Shown here: in pieces, positions 43,044 through 54,293 of the stretch | How positions within the stretch are numbered: position 1 is the stretch's first letter | Layout of the letters: each line of letters opens with the position of its first letter | The notes under the pieces: model-generated | What the model was told of the DNA's origin: nothing | Database searches by the model: none | What the model saw: only the letters and a program-made list of their open reading frames with translations | NCBI RefSeq assembly: GCF_000340215.1 | Contig: NW_006921535.1 | Span: forward strand, 2,817,122 to 2,881,121 | Direction of reading: 5' to 3' | Length of the DNA stretch: 64,000 nt | DNA from: Pseudocercospora fijiensis CIRAD86 | Taxonomy: Eukaryota > Ascomycota > Dothideomycetes > Mycosphaerellales > Mycosphaerellaceae | Program-made: the position numbers and the translations under genes

Positions 43044-45932
43044 CTATAGCCAAATCGCCATTGCTAAGGATCCGAGAGCGATTAAAGCTCCGGTAAATGG
43101 AATGAATGTAGATGGTGGCGCGCCGTTAGATGAGCTGGAGCCTTCTGCGCTGGTAGGTGATGCAGTGGTGGAAGGCGATGCGCCCGCGGTCGCTGCGGTA
43201 CCATGTGTGAAGGATGCGACAGTCGTGCTGGTTGCTGCCGCTGGGAAGAGAGTTTCATAGATAGTGGTGATTGGTTGGCCATTGGAGCCAACCTCGACGA
43301 TCTCCAGGAGTGTCGCGTGAGGTGACAGACTGATGATATACGTGTGTCCGTCAATCGTGACGGTCTCCATGTCGTCCGGCGTCAAGGTTTCTCCATTGAT
43401 GATATATGTAGCACCATTATTGATTGCCGTGAACGTCTCTCCGCCAATAGTCAAGATCGGAGCTGCCGTAGGCTTGACGCCGTATGCCCCGTCGATTTGC
43501 GATATCGTCGAGCTTCCGGCTGCAGCCAACATGATAGCTGTGCCTCCTGGCAGGAGGGATATCGTCTCTCCACCGACTGTGATGGTACCTCCGATGGTAA
43601 GGGTCTGTCCGTCAATGACATAAGTCGCGCCAGAACCAGAATCGTAGTCAATAGCGGTGTAAGTGTGGCCGTGAATTGTCAAGATTGGAGCACCGCCTGG
43701 TGCTGCGCCTACCATGCCCATATATGACGTTGCAGTGTGGCCGTTAGCGATGCTTACTAGCTGATTCGCATCATTGTTCATAGAGATGGTCTCTAATCCA
43801 TTGGGTCCGTTGATAGTGATGGCGCCACCCGGTGTCAGTGTCTGGCCTGAGATGATATATGTCGCCCCGCCATTTGCCGAATACATTCTCCCATCCACCG
43901 TCAGCATAGGAGGTGCTGTGATGGCAGGAGGCGAGAGCTGGGAGCCAAGCCCGTTAAATGCTACTCGTGTTGCGTCTGGCGCTAGGCTGATCGTGGTACC
44001 TTGCACGACGACTTGCCCTCCTGGAGTCAAGACCGATCCGCCGATGTTGAATTGAGTAGCCGCATTGGCTGTGAATACCCGCGATCCCACGGTGATCAGC
44101 GGGATATTGGCGACCGCTCCTGGGTTTGTAGGCGAGGAAAGTTGCGCAGCAGTGCCGTCAACCATAATGGCAGTACCGCCAAGAGCAATGGAGACCTCTT
44201 GTCCGCCAAGCGTGATAGGTGCGCCACCTGCTGATGCCGTCTGGCCAGATATGACAAAAGCACCTCGTCCAACGTTGATGGCTGTAACCATCGAAGTGCC
44301 GACGCTGAAGACTGGGTTCTGTCCAGGTTGAACTATTGGACCAGAGCCAGAGCCAGAGCCAGAAGCAGGGCGAGTAAGTCCACCTATGCCGGATGCAATG
44401 GCAGCCGCAGTCGGATTTGCGAAAGTCTGCTCAGCATTGCTCAAGACCTGGGCGGCGTTTGTAGGTTTTGCAGGCTGAGCAGCAGCACTGATGATGGCCG
44501 AGAGAACAGGTCCGACATTGTTTGCACCTCCCGGGGTAGGATTGTTCACTCTGGACGCGGTCACAGTAATTCCACTGAAGACGGCCGTCACCACCTTGTT
44601 CGTCGCGGTCGGGTCTTGAGGAATCAGCAGATTCAGATCGCTGCTCTCGATGTGTGCAGTGAATAGAACGGGTGTCAGTGGGCGCCGTGTGGTCGTTGGT
44701 GGTGCCACAACACTGCCTCTGGCGGGACCTGTCTTGGTCGGGATGATCAATGCAGTATCAGAGGATTCGACGTGTGCAGTAAAGGGAGCCCAGATGATGC
44801 CCGTATCAGTCGGAGTAGTCTCCACAAGGGACAAGCCGGATGGCAAAGTAGGCGTGGGTGTATCAAGCGAGAGGACAGACTGTGGTATGCCAGCTGGTGT
44901 GGCTACAGCCGCTGCGAGGACCTTTTGCACCACTATCACCACGGTCGGCTCGGCGTCGAAGGTGCCCACCGACACGCTTGACAGTGGTAGGCCAGAATCG
45001 TCTTCCACTGCTTGCAATACTGCGGCGTGTATTTTGCCCTTGACCGACATCGCATTTACATGTGCACCTTCCTCGTATTCGAAGCTCAATGGCTCCGAGA
45101 GCTGGTGCACGGTCGTGGTCGTCTCGCAGCGCACTGTGCCATTGTACGCGCCGGCCCGAGGTTTCTTGCTGATGATCTCGACTTGACTGAAATGCACCAC
45201 TGGAGTTCCTTGAGCGACTGTGTTGGAGCTCGCAATGGTCAGCGCTGCAGGGGTGGGAGTCACCACGACGTCTGGGATTGAGCCCTTGGAAGTTGTTTGA
45301 TTCACAGGAATGTATGCTGTCTGCTCCACACTTGTTGTCGCTGCTGCACGTGGGGTCGGAGTGTCCCAGCAGGAGTACTCCAGCATGGTCGAGTTGAGTG
45401 CAGTGTTGAAGGCTGTCAGCGATATACACGACGGAGCTTCCACGGCTGCTGTGATGTTGAGAGTGTCGCTCGCGGGAAGCAGGGTCCATGCGGTCGAGGT
45501 GTCATTGTGGTTGTACTGAATGACGAATGTTGAGTCGACGTGCGTGTAGGTCTCGGGGTACCAGTAGTCGAGTGATGCATTAGCGATGTTCAAGGTGGCG
45601 CCTCCACAAGTTGCGTTTGTTGGGTATGGCAGTGGTGGATTGAACGAGGGTGGTGTGGCCGGTGGCAGGTGTGCTGAGGGCTTCGGAGGTGATGATATGT
45701 AGGTGGGAGGGCGGTAGCTAAAGATTGCAGTTGGTGCGCCGGGGCTGCTACTGCTCGGCGCATGGACGGAGGGATTGGCAGGCGGCGGCGACGAAGAAGG
45801 CGGGTCGATGATGGTTCGGTTGCTATATGGTCTTTGGCGTCGGAGCGGCGCTGGAGGGAGGTCGAGGTCGTGTGCAGCGCTTGTGCCTGCCCAGACCAAG
45901 ACGAGCACGAGCTTTGCGGCGAAAGGCAGCAT
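43044..45932 (-). CDS. GPI-anchored, repeat-containing cell-surface protein
   Basis: Single exon, 962 residues. Start set at ATG 45932 because it opens a signal peptide (MLPFAAKLVLVLVWAG, then TSAAHD); the frame is open further upstream without signal character. After a Pro/Ser-rich zone and a Cys-containing globular region come at least six beta-type repeats of the form LTIGGETFTA...YIINGETLTPGG.ITVGGETISL. The C-terminus is Ser/Thr/Ala-rich with a hydrophobic tail (FIPFTGALIALGSLAMAIWL), which fits GPI attachment. Probably a wall or adhesion protein with many N-glycosylation sites in the N-terminal third. Function unknown. Confidence 0.8.
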   Translation of the reverse strand: MLPFAAKLVLVLVWAGTSAAHDLDLPPAPLRRQRPYSNRTIIDPPSSSPPPANPSVHAPSSSSPGAPTAIFSYRPPTYISSPPKPSAHLPPATPPSFNPPLPYPTNATCGGATLNIANASLDYWYPETYTHVDSTFVIQYNHNDTSTAWTLLPASDTLNITAAVEAPSCISLTAFNTALNSTMLEYSCWDTPTPRAAATTSVEQTAYIPVNQTTSKGSIPDVVVTPTPAALTIASSNTVAQGTPVVHFSQVEIISKKPRAGAYNGTVRCETTTTVHQLSEPLSFEYEEGAHVNAMSVKGKIHAAVLQAVEDDSGLPLSSVSVGTFDAEPTVVIVVQKVLAAAVATPAGIPQSVLSLDTPTPTLPSGLSLVETTPTDTGIIWAPFTAHVESSDTALIIPTKTGPARGSVVAPPTTTRRPLTPVLFTAHIESSDLNLLIPQDPTATNKVVTAVFSGITVTASRVNNPTPGGANNVGPVLSAIISAAAQPAKPTNAAQVLSNAEQTFANPTAAAIASGIGGLTRPASGSGSGSGPIVQPGQNPVFSVGTSMVTAINVGRGAFVISGQTASAGGAPITLGGQEVSIALGGTAIMVDGTAAQLSSPTNPGAVANIPLITVGSRVFTANAATQFNIGGSVLTPGGQVVVQGTTISLAPDATRVAFNGLGSQLSPPAITAPPMLTVDGRMYSANGGATYIISGQTLTPGGAITINGPNGLETISMNNDANQLVSIANGHTATSYMGMVGAAPGGAPILTIHGHTYTAIDYDSGSGATYVIDGQTLTIGGTITVGGETISLLPGGTAIMLAAAGSSTISQIDGAYGVKPTAAPILTIGGETFTAINNGATYIINGETLTPDDMETVTIDGHTYIISLSPHATLLEIVEVGSNGQPITTIYETLFPAAATSTTVASFTHGTAATAGASPSTTASPTSAEGSSSSNGAPPSTFIPFTGALIALGSLAMAIWL

Positions 45933-46330
45933 GACGGCCTCACTATACAGCAGGCGCAGAAACGACAAAGAGCGAATGGCATGGCATGGCAGGGCAGGGC
46001 TCGGGGAAGGGAAGGGAAGGGAGAGACGAGAGAAGCAGCGGCAGGTCAGGTCGTTAGAAAGCAAAGCATCGCATCGCACACAGGCCTTCGCTGTTGAGGA
46101 TGATGGCAGGCATGATGCAGGACATTCGCGTGCGTGCTCTAGTTCTACCACTTCGCTTCCCCGAACGTGGCTGTCTGAAGTCCCACTTATTGCGGGCCGA
46201 TTTTGATATCCTCTCCTTGCTTGGCAATCGAGTCATCCGCAATGGGAAGTACAGGTAGCACAGAGAGTCAGCAGAGCGATGTCAGAAAGAAGAATGCGAG
46301 CCGCGGCAAAGGAGTGGAGTTAGTAAGGCC
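45933..46330. other. upstream region of the GPI-protein gene
   Basis: GC-rich leader with GGGAAG repeats near 45995-46025. No separate gene. RIP-type DNA starts at about 46330. Confidence 0.4.
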
Positions 46331-47300
46331 TTGAATACCTCGCGTTGTCTTGTCTATAAGACGGTTATCTACTACAAGACGGCAGTTATAAGGTTGTTGT
46401 CTTATAATAGCGTATCTTATGTATCTTATAGGTAACTAAGCTATCTTATCTATAATTAAACGCTTAGTATTCCTTTACTATCTTACTATTGCTAATTCCT
46501 TACTCTTCTATATAGTATACTATAGATTAAATCGCTTATAACTATCTAGTATTATTACTATCGGTTTCGATAGTACTTAAGACCGTACGGTTAATTATTA
46601 ATAGAGGGAAACGTCCGAGGTTGTTATAAGTAAGTAACGCGTACGTAGATACTAGATATAAGACTTAATAGGTTCGATAAAGAGCTAAGTCTATCTACGT
46701 AAATCCGAATAGTTTTATATAGTACGCTAAGCGCTAAGTAGTAGGTTAGAGTCGCGTAGGCCGAATACCTAAGGCTAGCGCTTTCTACCTAGGGCGTAGC
46801 CCTTTATAGAGGTATAGGCTAAAGAATATAATAACGAGTCGATAGTAGTACTAGAGTTAGGTTATTACTAACTTATTAGTAGACGTAGATAATACTTCTT
46901 AGAAGCTTTTAGATATCTTTGTAGTTTATAGCTTTTCGAATAGTAGTACTAACTATTATCTCTTTTAGCTATCTACTAGTATTAATACTAGTAATAGATC
47001 GGTTTAGTAGCTTTACGAGGTTAGTAATAGTAGTACTAATAACGTTCTTACTATATTAGTAGCGCTTAGTAGGCTCTTCCTTTGCCGCCGCTATCTTCTT
47101 TTTCTTTAATAAAGTCGTAACTGCCTATTTCTATAGTAAAGAAAAACCTCGCTTTCTACTACTTATACTACTATTATTAGTACTAGCCGACTATAGACTT
47201 AGCGCTATAGAAGAACTATACTCTTTATGATTAGAGATAGGCTAATAATTAAGCAGTCTTATAGACTATAACGATAAAACGCTCAATTAAAGGTATTCAA
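46331..47300. repeat. RIP-degraded repeat bounded by TTGAATACCT inverted ends
   Basis: TpA-rich, noncoding, about 970 bp. TTGAATACCT at 46331-46340 and its inverse AGGTATTCAA at 47291-47300 bound the block almost exactly. No target duplication seen, so the 10-bp match may be a short TIR or chance. Confidence 0.5.
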
Positions 47301-47399
47301 TCCGTCTTATAGTAGACCCACTTGTCCCATAGAAAAGTGGCCTGTCTTGTCTGTGGTTGACCGCGAGGTATTCAGGACCCGATGAGAGAGTTTTAGTGT

Positions 47400-47866
47400 G
47401 CCGCTGGCTGAACAATCCTTCGTGCTTCGCCGATGGCTTGCCTTGCGACACCCATCGTCCGTCCGTCCGCTACTGCTGTAGATAACGGTACGGATACGGA
47501 TAGCAGTTGCAGATTTGGTGCAGCGTACTGTGCTCCGGAGCAGCATTGCATCGCCACGTAGTACCATACCTGTACCCGTACTCCCACACACGAGCCGCAT
47601 CGCATCGCATCGCATCGCATCGCAGCTCGCCTCGCCTCGCCAAGCATGGGCAAGCGAGAGCACCGGTGAAGAAGGCAACAGAGTCGTCGTGATCCTGTTC
47701 GGGAGGTAACTCCTTCTCCACCGAAGCGGCCTGCCAGTTGCGCCTGAGTGTGTGTGCCTGTGCCTGTGCCTGTGCCTGTGTGCCTCCGCCTGTTCTCTCA
47801 CAATCCTCTGCTCTGCCATCCATCGCTCACTGTCCCACTCCGCCCTGCTGCTTCCAATCCATCCCC
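47400..47866. repeat. leader with (CATCG)n and (TGTGCC)n microsatellites
   Basis: (ATCGC)n at about 47598-47622 and (TGTGCC)n at about 47754-47785 lie in the 5' region of the pepsin-like gene. In-frame codons upstream of 47867 encode Cys/Ala repeats and are probably untranslated. Confidence 0.55.
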
Positions 47867-49999
47867 ATGCCTCCCTCCTCGACCTTCCTCGCCCGCTGCC
47901 TTCTCCTGCCCACTCCGCTGCTGTCGTACATGCTCCACGTGAGTGCACTCCGCTTTATCGAGCCGCGCCACCACGACACCACCTCCGCCTCCGCCTCCAC
48001 CTCCACCTCCATCCCCGCCCCCATCTCCATCAATCCAGACCAGAATTGGGACGGTATTGATGGCCCCTGGAACTCCTTCACTCTGCGCGTCGGCACTCCT
48101 GAGCAGACGGTGCGCACATTGCTCTCCTTCGCCTCCTACCAGACCTGGGTAGTGTTGCCGGAAGGATGTCAGGCGGCCGCGTCGCAAGCCGCATGCGCCG
48201 AGTCGAGAGGGAGTTTGTTCTACAAGAACGAATCGTCAACGTGGGATGAGCAGGGTATCTACGATTTGTGGATAGAGAAGAACCTGGACTACAACGGCAA
48301 TGCCATCTACGGCTACGACACAGTGGCACTCGGTGGCATAGGCGAAGGCGGCCCAATCTTGAAAAACACCACCGTTGGAGCTTTAGCCGTCGAGGACTTC
48401 TACCTGGGAGTACTCGGTGTCAACCCCAAGCCAACAAACTTCACCACCTTCAACCATGGCTCGCCAAGCTACATGACCCTGCTCAAGGAACAAAATTACA
48501 TCCCGAGTCTCTCTTTTGGATACACCGCTGGAGCTCAGTACCGATTCACTGGCGTTCTTGCCTCATTAACGCTGGGAGGCTACGACAGCAATCGCTTCAT
48601 CGACAACAATGTCACCTTTCGATTCGCCGCCGATAATGAGCGCGACATTGTCGTGGCTATACAGGACCTTACCACACCCTCGCAGATCTCCTCCAATCCC
48701 ACAGCTACCAAGCTGCTGCCCTCCCCGGTCTATGCATACATCGACAGCACCGTACCTGGAATCTGGCTTCCCATAGAAGCCTGCAGAGCATTTGAGCTCG
48801 AGTTTGGTCTCGTGTTCGACAACGACACACAGCTTTACCTTGTCAATGATACCCTGCACGATTCTCTCTTGGACCGGGATGCTAACGTCACATTTACGCT
48901 CGCCCAAGCTTTCACCGGTGGCCCGACAGTACAAATCACGCTGCCATATGCGGCCTTCGACCTGACCGCGAAGCCTCCGTTCCAAGGACCGGACTCCTCG
49001 AGCGCTGTTTCAAATGACACCAATTACTTTCCCCTTTTCCGCGCTCAGAATGACACCCAATACACCCTGGGAAGGGCGTTCATGCAAGAAGCATACATCT
49101 CTGTTGATTGGGAGTCTGCAATATTCAACGTGTCTCAAGTTGCATGGACCGAGAATGCCGAAAAACATCTGGTTCCCATCATTCCAAGCTCGGAAAGTCC
49201 TGGGGCACGATCGAGCGCTTCTGGAGACGACCATAAATCCAGCCGTCTGATGCCCGGTGCCATTGCCGGCATAGCTGTAGGCGCAGTGGCCGTACTTGCG
49301 CTCCTTGGAATCCTGCTCATGTTCTACTTCCGAAAGAAGAGGCAGGCTGCAGTTAAGCGCATTGAGAGTGAGAAGCTATCGGATGACGCGTCAACATCCG
49401 CAGCTGCAACGGTGCTCAGCGGGGAGCGGAACAGTGCTTATCAGAAAGCGGAACTGGAAGGATCCTCTACACCCTCAGGACCGTTCAGCGACCGCCATAG
49501 ATTGACGTCTTCGACAAATGGCTCCGTCAGTGAAGACACCCCTCACTCGATGACCGTATCTTATAATCCTGGTTATTACATGACGACTGCCGGCGCATCA
49601 ACCCCTTCGTCGCCATCTGCAGCGGAAGGAACTCATTCGAGAACGCAGAGTGGCAGCTTCTCCCTCATGTCGCCCTTATCTGCAACTGCCAGCGAGGCTG
49701 ACAGTAAAGAGCGGAAAGTTTACGAAATGCCCGGAGACATGCCTGCCATTCGTGAGAAGGATGGCCGAGCACTGAGCGAAAAGGAGGCGATTCAACGTCG
49801 CGAGCAGCTCTACAATGGAATCGTCTCGACAACCCCAACATCATCGGAGCACCCTCGAGAAGGACTCCGCGAGCCCAGACGTGTGAATCCCGAGGAGATC
49901 GTGCAAAGAAGCATCGACCCCGAACCTCGAGACACGGCCCTTCATCGAAGATTTTCTTTTGAACGTCAACCTGGAAGCACAGAGGAGCTCTACGACTAA
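47867..49999 (+). CDS. pepsin-fold (A1-like) membrane protein with a lost catalytic Asp
   Basis: 710 residues, single exon. ATG at 47867 starts a signal peptide (MPPSSTFLARCLLLPTPLLS). The lumenal part has the A1 aspartic-peptidase layout (WNSFTLRVGTPEQTVRTLLS, LGGYDSNRF, YTLGRAFMQEAYISVDWE). The first active-site DTGS is replaced by SFASYQTW near residue 87. The second site reads AYIDSTVPGIWLP, keeping D293. With one Asp missing, proteolysis is unlikely. A single membrane helix (GAIAGIAVGAVAVLALLG) at about 463-487 is followed by KKKR and a ~220-residue Ser/Thr-rich cytoplasmic tail. The layout suggests a surface receptor or sensor-like protein; this is inference. Confidence 0.8.
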   Translation: MPPSSTFLARCLLLPTPLLSYMLHVSALRFIEPRHHDTTSASASTSTSIPAPISINPDQNWDGIDGPWNSFTLRVGTPEQTVRTLLSFASYQTWVVLPEGCQAAASQAACAESRGSLFYKNESSTWDEQGIYDLWIEKNLDYNGNAIYGYDTVALGGIGEGGPILKNTTVGALAVEDFYLGVLGVNPKPTNFTTFNHGSPSYMTLLKEQNYIPSLSFGYTAGAQYRFTGVLASLTLGGYDSNRFIDNNVTFRFAADNERDIVVAIQDLTTPSQISSNPTATKLLPSPVYAYIDSTVPGIWLPIEACRAFELEFGLVFDNDTQLYLVNDTLHDSLLDRDANVTFTLAQAFTGGPTVQITLPYAAFDLTAKPPFQGPDSSSAVSNDTNYFPLFRAQNDTQYTLGRAFMQEAYISVDWESAIFNVSQVAWTENAEKHLVPIIPSSESPGARSSASGDDHKSSRLMPGAIAGIAVGAVAVLALLGILLMFYFRKKRQAAVKRIESEKLSDDASTSAAATVLSGERNSAYQKAELEGSSTPSGPFSDRHRLTSSTNGSVSEDTPHSMTVSYNPGYYMTTAGASTPSSPSAAEGTHSRTQSGSFSLMSPLSATASEADSKERKVYEMPGDMPAIREKDGRALSEKEAIQRREQLYNGIVSTTPTSSEHPREGLREPRRVNPEEIVQRSIDPEPRDTALHRRFSFERQPGSTEELYD

Positions 50000-50519
50000 T
50001 GTTTTTTTTCTTTCTTCTTTTGGCTTCCATGTTTGTATCTTACTTTCCAGCAGCGCGGCGTTGGTGGAATGTGATAGGAATGGGACAACAGCACAAACTA
50101 GCGTTTTCATCTCGGATGGGGACAGATTCATTAATCGTCAGGTTCATAGTTACGACATATCAAGATCAGACAGAGCCCAAGAATTTGGCATTATGACTTA
50201 CCGAAAAACGTCCAGCAAGGTAACGGACTATTCCCCATCTCGTCATTTTCCAATCAACACTCAGTGTAAGGAGAAATGGAAGTCATGATGAGTGAGTGAA
50301 CGACACAGGTCGTATATACATGGCTGATGGCATTGACAGCGCCTGAAAGCGCAGGAATAACCAATCCTTGGAGTAGGATGGAGAACGCCAGTCTATGGTT
50401 TCTATAATACAACTCCTTCCTTCATTCCTTGCCCTTTCCCATCATGTAGACAGGCATGTATATCACTTACCCAAGAACGCCACGCCGGCATTCTGATGCC
50501 AGTTCCAAAAGCTTTCTAT
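50000..50519. other. convergent 3' intergenic region
   Basis: Between the pepsin-like gene and the C2-protein gene. No gene seen. Confidence 0.5.
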
Positions 50520-53160
50520 CTAATAAAAGCTGTTCCGATCCCGATGGCTCCTTACAGGTACATAAGCAGCAGGCGAAGAGCGGTGCCTGCTGCTTCCAAT
50601 ATCGATACTTGAAATTTCTCGACTCAATTCATCCCCATTACTTCCTCCTGGCGAATGCGAGAGAGGGACTTTGGGTGGGATGCTGGGCGGCCCATATCCT
50701 CCTCCTCCAGGGCTCGTCTCCCCGAAACCTCGAGAATACTGCTGTCGCTGCTCGTACGGATTCGGGACTGGATTAAAGTTCTCGTGGGTCCGCAGAGGCT
50801 CCATGGCCGAGCTTGTGGAAGGCGGCTTCTTGAAGAGCTTGTTCCTGGCAGGCTGAGGCTCCGCAGTCGGCATGGGCGAAGACTTGTTTCGGAAGTTGAC
50901 GACTGTGTCTTTCGACAGATGTCGTGGTCCAAAGTCTCGGTCACGACCAGTGCCATACGTCTTGGTCGGCGTCTTCTTCTTCTCGGGCTCAGGCGCCCAC
51001 GAGTCGACAGGGAGATGGTCAGACGGGTCAATTTCTTGCCCGTGCCAACCGACGATGGGACCCTTCTGCGTTGCATTGGCCTCAGCGCCCGGTGCTTTCG
51101 GGTTGTGCACATCGAAACTGTCGGGCGAGAAAGGAGTGCCGGAGCCTTCTGACATGGACGGTCTAGGTGACACAGACTTTCGAGCGGGTGGGTTTCGGCT
51201 GACCACCGTTGCTCGGACTCTTTCCGGCTGTGGTGCGGGTTGTGATGTCGACAGAGGACTCTCAGAAGACGACTCAAATGCGCGGACCGGGAACTGGATG
51301 CTATACGAGTTTCTCGGCGGCGCCGAGGAAGGCGCGGACTGAGGCTGAGGTTGAGGTGACACAGCTCGTGGTTTGATAAGCGGTGCAGCATCCCGATTTC
51401 GATAGTCGCCCTGATATGGAGGCTGTCGGTCCGGCGTCTGGTACGGTGTGCGCTCTGGCCGATAAGGATTAGGACTTCTCGCTCTCGGGATTTCTTGAGA
51501 GAGTGGATGCGGTTGCCTTGAAGGCGTGTATTCCGCAATACTATTACGACCAGCGACCGGTCTGCCGTATGGTGAAGTCCTGGCATAGGGAGACGGACTG
51601 TGGCCACCTGGCGACGATAAATTTGGTGTCGAATGATGGCTGGCTTGGTAGGGCGATTGACCATATTCGTCCATCGACTGTCCTTGACTGGGAGGCGTTT
51701 GCTGAGGAGCGTAGCCTCGTTCAATACTTTGCAGGGGTGACGAGTTTGGCACGTACTGCTGTCTGGCGGCTGCAGGCGTTGCCGCATAGCTGGGCTGCTG
51801 ATACATCTGGTGGTGATGTGGCGAAGCGGGATGCGACTGCGGTACAGCGGGCGAGCTATGACTGTGCATAGGTGGCGGTGGGGGCGGAGAACTGTCCAAT
51901 TCATCTTCAATGTACGCCTGCTTGGCGGAGTACGCACCGCCGTACTCGTCTTCCCAGCCAGGTGGCATATCATTCCTTCTTTGCCGAGTATGCTGGTATT
52001 GGTAGTCCAGATCTGGAATCGGTTCTGGAAAGTGCGTGGAGAGCTGGTAGTCATTCTCGTAGGCCTGGGACCCATGCGCCTGCGGAGTCACAGGAGCCGA
52101 GTGGGAATGTGGAATGCCAATGTGGCTCATCGGTCTAGGTTGCAGCTGTGGTTGTGTTGAATGTCTTGGAGGTGTACATGTCTGCTGTGGACGTGATGGC
52201 TGGGTGGAGGAAGCTCTTTGTGCTCTGCTTGGGCCGAGTTGTGGCAAGAAGTCGGGTGTTTGGACAAGCGCGTGAAGGTGGTAGGCTTGAGGATCTGGGT
52301 GTTGATCGTATTCGCCATAGTATTGATCGTGAGGTGTGCCATGCTGAGCTGACGGAGCTGGAGAGCTGGCTTGAGAGCGCGCTGGTGTCTGTCCAAACAA
52401 AGTCGATTCAGAGGCAGGATAGTTGTACGTCTTCGGGCCAGTGGACGTGGCTCGCGGTAGAGTCTGATAGTCTCGAGGACCATGCTTCGCCCTGCCTGGA
52501 TTTGGTCGCTCTGGGATCACCACATCTTTGGTCGCTGGGGCGTTCGGGTTCGCGGGCAAGGGCCTCCTCTTGACCTTTGGCTGCAATGTGCCATACTGCT
52601 GCTTGAGCTCGTCTGCCATCGACATCTGCTCTTCTCCCATGTCCATCGGCTTCTCTCTGGTGTCGTAGTACGTGACTTCCATGCGCACTTCTCCCGCATA
52701 TTTGCCCTTGCACGTCAAGCCCTGCCACGAGTCGCCCTTTCCGCCTCCAGGAACCACGATGGTGGCCAAGTCGACCCAAGCCTCTCCGATCAGGTCGGTA
52801 CGCTTGTCTTCGCTAAACACGGATATTTTGAGAGTGTAGTAGTCAGGCGAGTCGTGAACGGTGAAGCGTAGCTCTTGGTCCCTAGGGTGTCAGTCAGTAC
52901 TGGTTTCACGGTAAGACGGCGGCACATGATGCTTGCCATCGCGGTGTCTGTCCTCCTCGACGATCCGTCTCCGTCTTGCGTGCCTCTTTTCCGAGTCTGG
53001 CAGCACAATAGGGATTCTGCTTGCCCATGGTTTTGCGATTGGGAAGGTTCTTGGCCCTGTCAACAACCAGGACCAGCGTGCCTATCTCAGGCCCATCGAC
53101 GGTCATGTCGGCAAAGATGCCCGCAGCATGGGGGCCATTGCTGGCCATTTTCGAGCTCAT
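50520..53160 (-). CDS. fic1: Inn1/Fic1-like C2-domain cytokinesis protein
   Basis: Exons 53160-52937 and 52881-50520, 861 residues. The 55-bp intron starts with GC (GCAAGC) instead of GT and ends CCTAG; only this join restores TPRWDQELRFTVHD. The C2 domain covers about residues 22-135 (GTLVLVVDRAKNLPNRK, NPYCAARLG, YYTLKISVFSEDKRTDLIGEA cut at DLIG). The remaining ~700 residues are Pro/Gln/Ser-rich with many PxxP motifs, typical of SH3 ligands. Yeast Inn1 and fission yeast Fic1 link the actomyosin ring to membrane ingression and septum formation through Cyk3/Cdc15-type SH3 proteins; expected at septa here. Confidence 0.85.
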
Positions 53161-53911
53161 TGCATTTGATCAACGATTGCGCCTTGCTCCCTTCTCCACC
53201 ACGACCACTCGACGACGACAACAAACAGCAACAAGCGAAACGGTGTCGGCAAGACACTGCCGTTGGTTTCGAGGCAGACTCGTGGGTCGTGCGGGAGCCT
53301 GAGGCGTGTTTGTTGACGTATCGTCGGTGGCGCAAGGCGCGTCGTGAGCGGAAAGTTACAGAACGAGCATTGATTGCAGAGACGCGGAAACTGGCGGTTA
53401 CAAACGAAGGCACAACCAACGGACAAAGTGAGAGCAAGTGTAGGAGTCGGAGGAGTCGGAGGAGTCGCTGTGTGGTGTCACTTGCAGCGAGCAGTAACAG
53501 TGAACAGTGAACAGAAGTGATCAAGTTGCGCGATGGCTGGGATGTGGCTGGTGGGTCTTGGCTGTTCACAGGTGAAGCTCAGACCGCCTTGGCACGCTAT
53601 TCCCCTTCGGGGGCTATGGCAGGGAGGCATACCATCCACTTACTCGGAGTAGCTCGCAGATCCGATATACTGTATGGTACGTGCTCACAAGGCTGGGAGT
53701 TATTTGCTGGATCCGGTCCCGACTCCCGCGACTGGACTTGCTACATACCTACCTGCCCGTGGTTTCCGTATGTATGCTGCTGGACCGCATACAAATCGCA
53801 AATCTCCGCGTCAGTTTCTGTCGTTGCGCACTCCTGCATGGGCTCTCCAAGCATACTAGAACACTCCAGGCTGTCAAGCTCCCTGAGCCTCCCTCATACC
53901 TAAAATTACCT
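53161..53911. other. intergenic, upstream of the C2 gene
   Basis: Contains a (GGAGTC)3 run near 53441-53467. Open frames here lack domains. The last 200 bp are ordinary unique DNA into which the MITE inserted. Confidence 0.45.
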
Positions 53912-54143
53912 CAGTGATGTCCAAACCCCAGTAAGTAACAATCACTATCCCTATAGCAATTACTGTGGAAATTTCGAGACGTAGTAATAGTAAGTACTAT
54001 TTAGTAATTACTATCTATATTGCTATTTCTCAAATCTCGCAGTAATAACAGCAATTGCTGCTATCATAGTAATCACTTTTGGCAACCACTCTGTCCCTAG
54101 GGCAATTGCTGTTTTGGTAGTTGCCAAGGTTTGGACATCACTG
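53912..54143. mobile_element. 232-bp intact hAT-type MITE
   Basis: Perfect 16-bp terminal inverted repeats CAGTGATGTCCAAACC / GGTTTGGACATCACTG. Flanks AATTACCT (53904-53911) and GATTACCT (54144-54151) form an 8-bp target duplication with one mismatch, as made by hAT transposases. The inside repeats a GCAATTRCTGT-like motif in both directions. No RIP. Confidence 0.8.
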
Positions 54144-54293
54144 GATTACCTTCTACCATGAGCCAGGTGAGCCTTGCAGAGTCTAAACTGTGAGCGAGGG
54201 GCGGTCCGACCACGTCAAAAATGCTATCGTTATTAGAATCGTAGCCGACTTAATTTAATCTTCGTCTGGTCTCTGCTGTGCCGTTTGCCCAAT

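Noticed and set aside
43991..45281. Long plus-strand frames opposite the GPI-protein gene
   Set aside because: Antisense shadows of the repeat-rich coding frame.
51503..52573. Long plus-strand frames opposite the C2-domain gene
   Set aside because: Shadows of the Pro/Gln-rich coding strand with no independent features.
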